Assembly (NCBI RefSeq): GCF_014647215.1
Contig: NZ_BMOT01000005.1
Span: 124,001 to 188,000, forward strand
DNA length: 64,000 bases
Direction of reading: 5' to 3'
DNA from: Shewanella aestuarii
GTDB taxonomy: Bacteria > Pseudomonadota > Gammaproteobacteria > Enterobacterales > Shewanellaceae
Under the pieces are notes generated by a model, which was given only the letters and a program-made list of their open reading frames with translations, did no database searches and was not told the DNA's origin. Shown here piece by piece: positions 36,786-45,133 of the stretch (position 1 is the stretch's first letter; each line of letters begins with the position of its first letter). The position numbers and the translations under genes are program-made.

Positions 36786-37589
36786 ATGGACATTTTGTTT
36801 GATGAAATCAGTCAGACAATTGCCATGTATCTTTGGCCACTTTTTCGTATTTCAGCAATGTTAATGACCATGACTGTTTTTGGTGCTAATACGACACCAT
36901 CACGAGTTAGGTTAATGTTGTCCGTCGCTTTTACTTTTGCAATAGTGCCTGTACTTCCCCCTGTTGAAAACGTTGAGCTATTTGCATTGAGCTCGGTGTT
37001 TATTACCCTGCAGCAAATCTTGATTGGTACAGCCATGGGGTTTGTCAGTTTGATGATGATGCAAACATTTGTGCTAACCGGCCAAATTATTGGTATGCAA
37101 ACCAGTTTAGGTTTCGCTTCCATGGTTGACCCAGGCTCTGGTGAGCAGACGCCCGTGGTGAGTAATACATTCTTGTTACTTGCAACCCTCATTTTTTTAG
37201 CTGTCGACGGGCATTTATTAATGTTTCGTATGATGGTTGCCAGCTTTGAAACGATCCCGGTTTCTAATCAAGGAATAAACATTGCTACTTACCGAAGTTT
37301 GGCGGAGTGGGGCGGTTACATGTTTGGCGCAGCCTTAACTATGTCCATATCAGCTATTGTTGCGTTATTGTTGATTAACTTATCCTTTGGCGTGATGACC
37401 CGAGCATCGCCTCAGTTAAATATTTTCTCTATTGGTTTTCCTGTCACCATGGTCAGTGGTTTGCTAATTCTATGGTTAACCCTAGGACCAATTATGGCGC
37501 ATTTTGATGAGGTCTGGTTAGCCGCACAATTATTGATGTGTGATATTTTACAACTACAATGCCAAATTGATGGCAGTGTGACTTTCTAG
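36786..37589 (+). CDS. fliR: FliR, export gate subunit
   Basis: A 267-residue protein with about six membrane segments. Recognisable blocks are LMMMQTFVLTGQIIGMQTSL and GFASMVDPGSGEQTPVVSNT, then MTRASPQLNIFSIGFPVTMV. ATG 36786 is used; the TTG at 36783 three bases earlier adds one residue only. FliR is the single-copy part of the gate that contacts FlhB, encoded next (9 bp gap). Confidence 0.95.
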   Translation: MDILFDEISQTIAMYLWPLFRISAMLMTMTVFGANTTPSRVRLMLSVAFTFAIVPVLPPVENVELFALSSVFITLQQILIGTAMGFVSLMMMQTFVLTGQIIGMQTSLGFASMVDPGSGEQTPVVSNTFLLLATLIFLAVDGHLLMFRMMVASFETIPVSNQGINIATYRSLAEWGGYMFGAALTMSISAIVALLLINLSFGVMTRASPQLNIFSIGFPVTMVSGLLILWLTLGPIMAHFDEVWLAAQLLMCDILQLQCQIDGSVTF

Positions 37590-37598
37590 GGGCGAAAC

Positions 37599-38732
37599 AT
37601 GGCAGAAAATGATAGTAGCCAAGAACGCACGGAGGAGCCCACCAGTAAGCGCCTTGAGCAGGCGCGTGAAAAAGGTCAGGTTGCTCGCTCAAAAGAGTTA
37701 GGTACGGCAGCAGTGCTATTGGCAGCTTCGGTAGGCTTTGCTATGACGGGGCCTGCAATCGCCAAGAGTTTATACGCCATGATGAAACAAATTTTTACCA
37801 TGGAGCGTGCGCAAATTTTTGATACTAACTCTATGTTTCGTGTTTGGGGCGTGGTTGGTAGTGAGTTAGCATGGCCATTACTAAGCTTTATTGCCTTGTT
37901 AGCATTGGTGTCTTTTTTGGGCAACATTGTTCTTGGTGGCATGTCTTTTTCAGTAAAAGCCTTTATGCCAAAGGGCAGTAAAATGAATCCTTTGAATGGC
38001 TTTAAGCGAATGTTTGGGACTCAAGCTTTAGTTGAATTAACTAAAGGCATTGCCAAGTTTTCTGTTGTTGCTATTGCAGCCTATCTATTACTGGATATTT
38101 ATTTTTACGACATTTTAACCCTCTCAAGCGATCACCTTCCTGGTAATGTCTACCATGCCTTAGATTTGCTGGTTTGGATGTTTATTTTACTGTGTTCTTC
38201 TATGTTGTTCATCGTTGTAATAGATGTGCCATTTCAAATTTGGAATCACAACAAGCAACTTAAAATGACCAAACAAGAAATTAAAGATGAATATAAGGAC
38301 TCAGAAGGCCAGCCAGAGATTAAAGGCCGTGTAAGGCAGATGCAGCGAGAGATAGCCCAGCGAAGAATGATGGCTGAAGTGCCTAATGCAGATGTCATCG
38401 TGGTCAATCCTGAACATTATGCCGTGGCTGTTAAATATGATATCAGCCGTTCATCAGCGCCATTTTTAATCGCTAAAGGTGTGGATGATGTCGCCTTTAA
38501 AATTCGTGAAATCGCCCGTGAGCATAATGTTGCCATTGTTTCTGCTCCGCCCTTAGCGCGGGCGATATATCACACGACCAAAGTCGATCAGCAAGTGCCT
38601 GAGGGCTTATTTACCGCAGTCGCGCAAGTATTAGCTTATGTTTTTCAATTAAAACAATATCAAAAAGGTAAAGGTCGTCGACCCACACCCGTTCCATTAA
38701 AACAACCTATTCCAGATGATTTAAAGTACTAA
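37599..38732 (+). CDS. flhB: FlhB, export specificity switch protein
   Basis: A 377-residue protein with four membrane segments (about residues 33-205) and a cytoplasmic domain. The N-terminus ERTEEPTSKRLEQAREKGQV is diagnostic. The autocleavage loop reads NPEH (270-273) rather than the textbook NPTH, followed by YAVAVKYD. Cleavage between N and P lets FliK switch export from hook to filament proteins. It is followed by a sigma54 promoter for flhA. A free FlhB C-domain protein is encoded at 53687-54004. Confidence 0.95.
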   Translation: MAENDSSQERTEEPTSKRLEQAREKGQVARSKELGTAAVLLAASVGFAMTGPAIAKSLYAMMKQIFTMERAQIFDTNSMFRVWGVVGSELAWPLLSFIALLALVSFLGNIVLGGMSFSVKAFMPKGSKMNPLNGFKRMFGTQALVELTKGIAKFSVVAIAAYLLLDIYFYDILTLSSDHLPGNVYHALDLLVWMFILLCSSMLFIVVIDVPFQIWNHNKQLKMTKQEIKDEYKDSEGQPEIKGRVRQMQREIAQRRMMAEVPNADVIVVNPEHYAVAVKYDISRSSAPFLIAKGVDDVAFKIREIAREHNVAIVSAPPLARAIYHTTKVDQQVPEGLFTAVAQVLAYVFQLKQYQKGKGRRPTPVPLKQPIPDDLKY

Positions 38733-38753
38733 CCCAACTTGTATTGGCTAGGG

Positions 38754-38770
38754 TTGGCTTATTTCTTGCT
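38754..38770 (+). promoter_or_regulatory. Sigma54 promoter for flhA operon
   Basis: TTGGCTTATTTCTTGCT with GG at 38756-38757 and GC at 38768-38769. Expected start near 38781, about 38 nt before flhA. It would drive flhA-flhF-flhG-fliA-cheY and onward. Confidence 0.87.
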
Positions 38771-38818
38771 TTTACTGTTTGAACGCGTCAAAAACTCATC
38801 GGTAAAAGGCCTTCATTA

Positions 38819-40918
38819 ATGGATGCAAAAGCAGCTTTCGGGCAATTCAAACAAATTAGACTATCAACCTTCAAGGGTATAGGCACACCGTTATTGGTGT
38901 TGGCTGCTTTAGGAATGGTTGTTTTACCCATTCCCCCTTTCTTATTAGATATACTCTTTTCATTCAATATCGCCCTCGCGTTAGTGGTTCTCTTAGTGGC
39001 TATTTATACCGATAGACCCCTTGATTTTGCAGCATTTCCAACCGTGTTACTGGTTGCCACCTTATTAAGGTTAGCGTTAAACGTGGCCTCGACCCGTGTG
39101 GTATTACTGGAAGGTCACAATGGTGCAGATGCTGCGGGTAAAGTAATTGAAGCGTTCGGTTCTGTGGTGATAGGCGGTAATTATGCTGTCGGTTTGGTGG
39201 TGTTTTTAATCCTAATTATTATTAACTTTGCAGTTGTTACTAAAGGTGCGGGGCGAATATCAGAAGTTAGCGCACGTTTTACGTTAGATGCGATGCCCGG
39301 TAAGCAAATGGCAATCGATGCCGATTTAAATGCAGGTATTTTGAACCAAGAACAAGCCAGAATCCGCCGTGAAGAAGTGACTCGTGAAGCAGACTTCTAC
39401 GGTGCGATGGACGGTGCGTCAAAGTTTGTAAAAGGTGACGCGGTAGCGGGGATCATGATTTTAGTCATCAATATACTTGGTGGTTTTATGATCGGTATGG
39501 TTCAGCATGGACTTGATTTTTCGAGTGCTGTGGAAATTTATACCTTACTGACTATCGGTGATGGCTTGGTTGCTCAAATACCCGGCTTATTACTATCAAT
39601 TGCTGCAGCCTTAATGGTGACCCGTCAAAATGAATCTGGTGATATGGGCCAGATGATGATGAGCCAAATGTTTGACAATCCGAAGTCATTATCTATCGCT
39701 GCTGGTTTGTTGTTTGTGATGGGTATAGTACCTGGTATGCCACACGTTGCTTTTTTAAGTTTTGCAGCAATTACCGCTGGCGCCGCTTATTTTGTGCATA
39801 AACGCATAAAAGACAAAAAAGCTCAGGCGTTAGAGTTAGTCAAGAAAGGCCCGGTTGATGTTAAAGATAAAGAGCCAAAAGAGCTGAGTTGGGATGATGT
39901 GCGCCATGTTGATACGATAGGTTTAGAAGTTGGCTACAGACTGATCCCCTTGGTTGATAAGGGGCAGGGTGGCGAATTATTAAGCAGAATTAAAGGTGTA
40001 CGTAAAAAGTTATCACAAGAACTCGGATTTTTAGTGCCCGCAGTACATATTCGTGACAATCTAGACCTGTCACCTAACTCTTATCGGATCCAGTTAATGG
40101 GTGTGGTAGTTGGTGAAGCCGAAGTGAGACATGACTGTGAACTTGCTATAAACCCTGGTCAGGTTTACGGTAAATTAGATGGTATTGAAACAACCGACCC
40201 CGCATTTGGCCTAGAAGCGGTATGGATAGCGCCAGAGCAGCGTGAACATGCCCAAACACTTGGTTACACTGTGGTTGACACCGCCACTGTCGTGGCCACA
40301 CATATTAGCCAACTACTGAGTAACAATGCTGCCAAGTTATTAGGCTACGAAGAAGTTCAGCAATTGATGGACATGCTAGCGAAACAGTCACCTAAGTTAG
40401 TCGATGGTTTTATTCCTGATATTATGTCGCTAGGTAATGTCGTTAAGGTGATGCAAAATCTATTAAATGAAGGAGTATCGGTTAGAGATTTACGCACTAT
40501 CGTGCAAACATTGTTAGAGTATGGCACTAAGAGCAATGATACCGAAGTCCTTACCGCAGCGGTTCGTATCGCGTTAAAGCGCATGATAGTACAAGAAATA
40601 TCAGGCCCAGAGTTAGAAATTCCAGTCATAACTTTGGCGCCAGAGTTGGAACAGATGTTGCATAAGTCTATGCAGGCGACAGGAGGCGAAGGACCAAATA
40701 TTGAACCAGGCCTTGCAGAACGTATGCAGCAGTCATTGTTAGATGCTTCACAGAAGCAAGAAATGGTCGGTCAACCAGCCATTTTATTGACATCAGGTAT
40801 GCTACGTTCAACCCTGTCAAGATTTGTTAAATACACTATTCCAAATTTGCGGGTGATTTCGTACCAAGAAATCCCTGATGAGAAACAGATACGCATTGTT
40901 TCAGCCGTCGGCCAATAG
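38819..40918 (+). CDS. flhA: FlhA, export gate docking protein
   Basis: A 699-residue protein. The N-terminal half has about eight membrane segments and the conserved loop TKGAGRISEVSARFTLDAMP then GKQMAIDADLNAGILNQEQA. The C-terminal cytoplasmic half (about residues 360-699) forms the ring where chaperone-cargo pairs dock (VPAVHIRDNLDLSPNSYRIQ, VVATHISQLLSNNAAKLLGY). ATG 38819 has AAAGG upstream. First gene of the operon that ends with chemotaxis genes. Confidence 0.96.
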   Translation: MDAKAAFGQFKQIRLSTFKGIGTPLLVLAALGMVVLPIPPFLLDILFSFNIALALVVLLVAIYTDRPLDFAAFPTVLLVATLLRLALNVASTRVVLLEGHNGADAAGKVIEAFGSVVIGGNYAVGLVVFLILIIINFAVVTKGAGRISEVSARFTLDAMPGKQMAIDADLNAGILNQEQARIRREEVTREADFYGAMDGASKFVKGDAVAGIMILVINILGGFMIGMVQHGLDFSSAVEIYTLLTIGDGLVAQIPGLLLSIAAALMVTRQNESGDMGQMMMSQMFDNPKSLSIAAGLLFVMGIVPGMPHVAFLSFAAITAGAAYFVHKRIKDKKAQALELVKKGPVDVKDKEPKELSWDDVRHVDTIGLEVGYRLIPLVDKGQGGELLSRIKGVRKKLSQELGFLVPAVHIRDNLDLSPNSYRIQLMGVVVGEAEVRHDCELAINPGQVYGKLDGIETTDPAFGLEAVWIAPEQREHAQTLGYTVVDTATVVATHISQLLSNNAAKLLGYEEVQQLMDMLAKQSPKLVDGFIPDIMSLGNVVKVMQNLLNEGVSVRDLRTIVQTLLEYGTKSNDTEVLTAAVRIALKRMIVQEISGPELEIPVITLAPELEQMLHKSMQATGGEGPNIEPGLAERMQQSLLDASQKQEMVGQPAILLTSGMLRSTLSRFVKYTIPNLRVISYQEIPDEKQIRIVSAVGQ

Positions 40919-40946
40919 TGATAACGTCAGATAAAAGAGGTGCGTA

Positions 40947-42338
40947 GTGAAAATTAAACGATTTTTTGCCAAAGATATGCGTGCAGCATTAGCGCAAGTA
41001 AAAGAAACCCTTGGCTCTGACGCTGTGATTATGTCTAACAAGAAAGTGGCTGGTGGCATTGAGATTGTTGCTGCTGTTGATTACGATGAACCCAAAGCGA
41101 ATGTTGCCATGAAAGCACCCTCATCAGGCTATATGGATTTAAGTGAAGATAAAGTCTCATTGGCAACAAAGCCTGCAATCAAAGCACAAACTAAAGTAAG
41201 CCCTCCACCAGTGGCTGATTCTTTACAAGCGTTATTAGAAAAGCAGCAAAGTCGTTTGAGCCAGCAAGCTCCTTCGCAACAAGTTGATCCTGAATTACCA
41301 GAATGGGCTCGTCAATTGCAGGGGGCAACAGCAGAGTCGAAACCAGCTAAGCCCCAATACCAACAAGCCCCATTTGATAAACCAGCTAAAAATAATAAAG
41401 TGAATTCAGCTGAGGTTGATGCGCTTCGTGAAGAGATGGCTTCATTACGTAACTTGCTGACACATCAAGTATCTTCATTAATGAGCGATCAAAAAAAGCG
41501 TAAAGATCCTGTCGGTGCTATGCTTGAAAGTAAATTACTTGCAGCTGAATTTTCTGCACCCGTTGCGGCAAGACTTTCATCGCTCAGTCAGCACTATAAT
41601 CCCGCTGAATTAGTGAGATCTTTACCACAAAGTTTAGCTAACTTATTAGATAACCAAGGCGATGATATTGTTAAACGTGGCGGTGTGGTCGCTTTTGTTG
41701 GCCCCACGGGTGTGGGAAAAACAACTTCGCTGGCTAAAATAGCTGCACGCTTTGCCGCACATCATGGTGCAGAACAAGTGGCGTTGATTACAACTGACCA
41801 TTATCGCATTGGAGCCTATGAGCAATTGGCAACTTATGGCAAAATAATGGGATGCCCAGTAAAGCAAGCACATGATCTTGCAGAACTTGAACAAATTTTA
41901 TATCAATTTAGAAATCGTAAATTAGTATTGATTGACACCGCCGGAATGGGACAACGTGACATGCGTCTTTATCAACAACTTGATAATTTGACAGCAAACA
42001 GTAGGATCCCAATTCGCAGTTATTTGGTGATGTCAGCCACAGGACAGCGTAGAGTGTTACAAGATGCAGTTAATCACTTTAAGCGGATCCCTTTAGCGGG
42101 TGCGATACTCACTAAGTTGGATGAATCGGTATCAATTGCAGGAGCATTGAGCGTTCTTATCCAAAATGAGTTACCATTAAGCTATGTGACTGATGGCCAA
42201 CGTGTTCCTGAGGACATGAAAGTAGCAGATACCTTGGCTCTGGCTAAACAAGCTTTGGCCGCATTGAACGAAACAGAACAACAAACGTCTGAAGACACAA
42301 CCGCATGGTCTAATGAAATGGCTTATGCATTCGAGTAA
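40947..42338 (+). CDS. flhF: FlhF, SRP-type GTPase that sets the flagellated pole
   Basis: A 463-residue protein with a basic N-terminus (MKIKRFFAKDMRAALAQVKE), a proline/glutamine-rich linker (about 60-155), and an SRP-like NG domain. G1 is GPTGVGKTTSLAKIAARFA (from residue 252), G3 LIDTAGMGQRDM and G4 TKLDES. FlhF marks the pole and recruits the first MS-ring parts. Start is GTG at 40947. Its partners FlhG (next gene) and FipA (51693-52091) are encoded in the same window. Confidence 0.95.
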   Translation: MKIKRFFAKDMRAALAQVKETLGSDAVIMSNKKVAGGIEIVAAVDYDEPKANVAMKAPSSGYMDLSEDKVSLATKPAIKAQTKVSPPPVADSLQALLEKQQSRLSQQAPSQQVDPELPEWARQLQGATAESKPAKPQYQQAPFDKPAKNNKVNSAEVDALREEMASLRNLLTHQVSSLMSDQKKRKDPVGAMLESKLLAAEFSAPVAARLSSLSQHYNPAELVRSLPQSLANLLDNQGDDIVKRGGVVAFVGPTGVGKTTSLAKIAARFAAHHGAEQVALITTDHYRIGAYEQLATYGKIMGCPVKQAHDLAELEQILYQFRNRKLVLIDTAGMGQRDMRLYQQLDNLTANSRIPIRSYLVMSATGQRRVLQDAVNHFKRIPLAGAILTKLDESVSIAGALSVLIQNELPLSYVTDGQRVPEDMKVADTLALAKQALAALNETEQQTSEDTTAWSNEMAYAFE

Positions 42339-42342
42339 GAAT

Positions 42343-43224
42343 ATGACCCGTGATCAAGCAAGTGGTTTACGTATGATGAATCAACCAAATAACGAAAAAG
42401 TTAAAGTAATTGCCGTATCCGGTGGTAAAGGTGGGGTGGGCAAGACCAGTGTTTCAATTAACACGGCCGTTGCCTTAGCAGAAAAAGGGAAACGTGTTTT
42501 AGTACTAGATGCGGATCTTGGCTTAGCTAATGTCGATGTGATGTTAGGTATTCGTGCTGAGAAAAACCTATCCCATGTATTATCGGGTGATGCTGAATTA
42601 GACGATATTATTGTAAGAGGCCCTAAAGGGGTCGGTATTGTGCCAGCAACATCTGGTACTCAAGCAATGGTAGAGTTAACTCAAGCTCAGCATGCCGGAT
42701 TAATTAGAGCATTCAGTGAGATGCGAACTCAATTCGATATATTAATTGTCGATACAGCGGCTGGTATCTCTGATATGGTATTAAGCTTCTCTAGAGCATC
42801 ACAGGACGTATTGATTGTGGTGTGCGATGAGCCAACATCAATTACTGATGCCTACGCATTAATAAAAATATTAAGCCGAGAGCACGGTGTATTTCATTTT
42901 AAAATTGTGGCTAATATGGTGCGCAGTTTACGTGAAGGAATGGAATTGTTTGCTAAACTAAGTAAAGTCACAGATAGATTTTTAGATGTTGCGCTAGAAC
43001 TGGTTGCTACAGTGCCATTTGATGAAAATTTACGTAAATCAGTTCGCAAACAAAAATTAGTTGTTGAGGCATATCCTAAATCACCAGCAGCAATTGCGTA
43101 CCATGGTCTAGCCAATAAAATAATGAGTTGGCCTGTGCCGCAACAACCTGGTGGTCATTTAGAGTTTTTTGTTGAACGTTTAGTTCAGCGTAAAGAAAAA
43201 CAAGAGGATAGAGTGAGTGAATAA
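42343..43224 (+). CDS. flhG: FlhG, MinD-like ATPase limiting flagellar number
   Basis: A 293-residue ATPase, also called FleN. It starts with the FlhF-activating motif DQASGLR (residues 4-10). Walker A is the deviant KGGVGKT (29-35), with VLDADLGLANVDVMLGIRAE and LIVDTAAGISDMVLSFSRAS following, and an amphipathic C-terminal helix (LEFFVERLVQRKEKQ) for membrane binding. ATG 42343 is chosen because it gives the known DQAxGLR start; the open frame from 42313 lies in flhF. In relatives FlhG also restrains FlrA. It overlaps fliA by 8 bp. Confidence 0.94.
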   Translation: MTRDQASGLRMMNQPNNEKVKVIAVSGGKGGVGKTSVSINTAVALAEKGKRVLVLDADLGLANVDVMLGIRAEKNLSHVLSGDAELDDIIVRGPKGVGIVPATSGTQAMVELTQAQHAGLIRAFSEMRTQFDILIVDTAAGISDMVLSFSRASQDVLIVVCDEPTSITDAYALIKILSREHGVFHFKIVANMVRSLREGMELFAKLSKVTDRFLDVALELVATVPFDENLRKSVRKQKLVVEAYPKSPAAIAYHGLANKIMSWPVPQQPGGHLEFFVERLVQRKEKQEDRVSE

Positions 43225-43939
43225 AGCCACTGCGTATACTCAGTTCGATAATAAAACATCCGTTGTTGAACAGTATGCTCCACTGGTAAAAAGAATTGCA
43301 CATCATATGTTGGCAAGATTACCTGCTTCTGTTCAGTTAGATGACTTGTTACAGTCTGGTATGATTGGTTTACTTGAAGCATCATCAAAATTCGATGGCA
43401 GTAAAGGTGCTAAGTTTGAAACCTTTGCTGGAATAAGAATTCGCGGTGCTATGATTGATGAAATTCGGCGCGGAGACTGGGTTCCACGTTCCGTTCATCG
43501 AAATAATCGCCGTGTTGCTCAAGTGATTGATGAGTTAGAGCAATCACTTGGACGGGATGCTCGTGACACAGAAATTGCAGAAAAACTTGATATGTCGCTA
43601 AATGAGTACCATCATATTTTAAACGATGTTTCTGTTGGGAAAATCATAGGCATAGAAGATTTGGGTGTTTCGCAAGATGTGCTTGTCACAGATGATGAAA
43701 CACCAGATGAAAATTTTGAAGCATTAGCTGATACGCAATTTAGATCGGCACTGGTGGAAGCAATTAAAACCTTACCAGAAAGAGATGCATTAGTACTGTC
43801 GTTGTATTATGACGAAGCGTTAAACTTAAAAGAAATTGGTGCAATTCTTGAAGTAAGCGAATCTAGGGTTAGCCAGATATTAAGTCAGGCGATGCTTAGA
43901 TTGAAAGGCAAGCTCAAGCATTGGACACAACAACAATAA
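43217..43939 (+). CDS. fliA: FliA, flagellar sigma28 factor
   Basis: A 240-residue sigma factor for late flagellar genes. Region 2 includes VQLDDLLQSGMIGLLEASSK and GAKFETFAGIRIRGAMIDEI; region 3 has RDTEIAEKLDMSLNEYHHIL; region 4 is ERDALVLSLYYDEALNLKEI with VSESRVSQILSQAMLRLK. The start is GTG at 43217 with AGAGGA upstream. Predicted targets here are flgM, flaB and, less surely, cheV. Its inhibitor is FlgM (1425-1754). Confidence 0.96.
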   Translation: MNKATAYTQFDNKTSVVEQYAPLVKRIAHHMLARLPASVQLDDLLQSGMIGLLEASSKFDGSKGAKFETFAGIRIRGAMIDEIRRGDWVPRSVHRNNRRVAQVIDELEQSLGRDARDTEIAEKLDMSLNEYHHILNDVSVGKIIGIEDLGVSQDVLVTDDETPDENFEALADTQFRSALVEAIKTLPERDALVLSLYYDEALNLKEIGAILEVSESRVSQILSQAMLRLKGKLKHWTQQQ

Positions 43940-43982
43940 TTATTAATTTGAGCACTAGAGTATCAGCTCACCGGAGGAAACC

Positions 43983-44366
43983 TTGGACAAGAATATGAAG
44001 ATTCTTATTGTTGACGACTTTTCAACAATGAGACGTATCATCAAGAACTTGTTGCGAGACTTGGGGTTCAATAATACCCAAGAAGCAGATGATGGCTCAA
44101 CAGCCCTACCCATGTTACAAAAAGGCGATTTTGATTTTGTTGTAACAGACTGGAATATGCCCGGTATGCAAGGCATTGACTTGCTAAAGGCTATTCGAGC
44201 TGACGACTCGTTAAAGCATTTACCAGTATTAATGGTAACTGCCGAAGCAAAGCGAGAGCAGATTATTGCTGCCGCTCAAGCAGGTGTGAATGGTTATGTG
44301 GTAAAGCCTTTTACAGCGGCTACTCTTAAAGAGAAGTTAGATAAAATCTTCGAACGTCTCGCTTAA
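43983..44366 (+). CDS. cheY: CheY, chemotaxis response regulator
   Basis: A 127-residue single-domain receiver. The acidic pair D11-D12, the phosphoacceptor D56 ([10 protein letters not shown]), T86 and K108 are all present. Phosphorylated CheY binds the FliM N-terminus and is cleared by CheZ. The start is a TTG at 43983: GGAGG at 43973-43977 is 5 nt away, whereas the ATG at 43995 would be 17 nt away, too far. It lies 43 bp after fliA. Confidence 0.96.
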   Translation: MDKNMKILIVDDFSTMRRIIKNLLRDLGFNNTQEADDGSTALPMLQKGDFDFVVTDWNMPGMQGIDLLKAIRADDSLKHLPVLMVTAEAKREQIIAAAQAGVNGYVVKPFTAATLKEKLDKIFERLA

Positions 44367-44380
44367 GCAAAGGATAAGTT

Positions 44381-45118
44381 ATGCAGCCAACAATCTCGGG
44401 ACTCATTAATCTCGAACAGGCACAGCGACTTGTTGAACTGCTTAAAGCGGGAGAGCAAGACCAAGCTGATGAAGTTGTTAGAGAGCTAGCTACACCATTA
44501 CAGCGTGAATTATTTGAAGAAGTGGGTAAGTTAACCCGACAACTTCATAGTGCTCTTCAAGACTTCCAATTAGATAATCGTTTATCGGAATTAGCGAACA
44601 CCGAAATTCCTGATGCGAAAGAGCGATTAAACTACGTTATTGATATGACAGAACAAGCTGCAAACAAAACCATGGATGCAGTTGAAGAATGTCTACCTTT
44701 GGCCGATACAATAATTAGCAACATACAGTCTGTTACTCCTATGTGGGATAAATTAATGCGTCGTGACATTGAATTGGGTGAATTCAAAACGCTGTGTCAC
44801 GATGTTCAACAATTTATGTTACACAGTGAACATGATTCAAACCGTTTGCGGCAATTACTGAATGAAATACTGATGGCACAAGATTTCCAAGACTTAACGG
44901 GACAAATGATCCGTCGAGTCATCGACTTAGTTCGTGAAGTTGAAAATAATCTTGTTTCAATGTTAACGGTATTTGGTGATTACAAACCACAGTCGGTACC
45001 TGTTGAAAAAGAGAATAAAATAGAGGCAGAGGGCCCAATTATGCACGCCGAGCTGCGTGACGACGTGGTAGCTGGTCAAGATGAAGTTGATGATTTGCTA
45101 TCAAGTCTGGGTTTCTAA
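44381..45118 (+). CDS. cheZ: CheZ, CheY phosphatase
   Basis: A 245-residue helical-hairpin phosphatase. The active region has LMAQDFQDLTGQMIRRVIDL, with the catalytic glutamine in LTGQ. The C-terminal peptide GQDEVDDLLSSLGF is the high-affinity CheY-binding tail. CheZ is missing from many bacteria but is normal beside cheY in polarly flagellated gammaproteobacteria. It lies 14 bp after cheY and 15 bp before cheA. Confidence 0.95.
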   Translation: MQPTISGLINLEQAQRLVELLKAGEQDQADEVVRELATPLQRELFEEVGKLTRQLHSALQDFQLDNRLSELANTEIPDAKERLNYVIDMTEQAANKTMDAVEECLPLADTIISNIQSVTPMWDKLMRRDIELGEFKTLCHDVQQFMLHSEHDSNRLRQLLNEILMAQDFQDLTGQMIRRVIDLVREVENNLVSMLTVFGDYKPQSVPVEKENKIEAEGPIMHAELRDDVVAGQDEVDDLLSSLGF

Positions 45119-45133
45119 TTAGGAGTCAATTGA

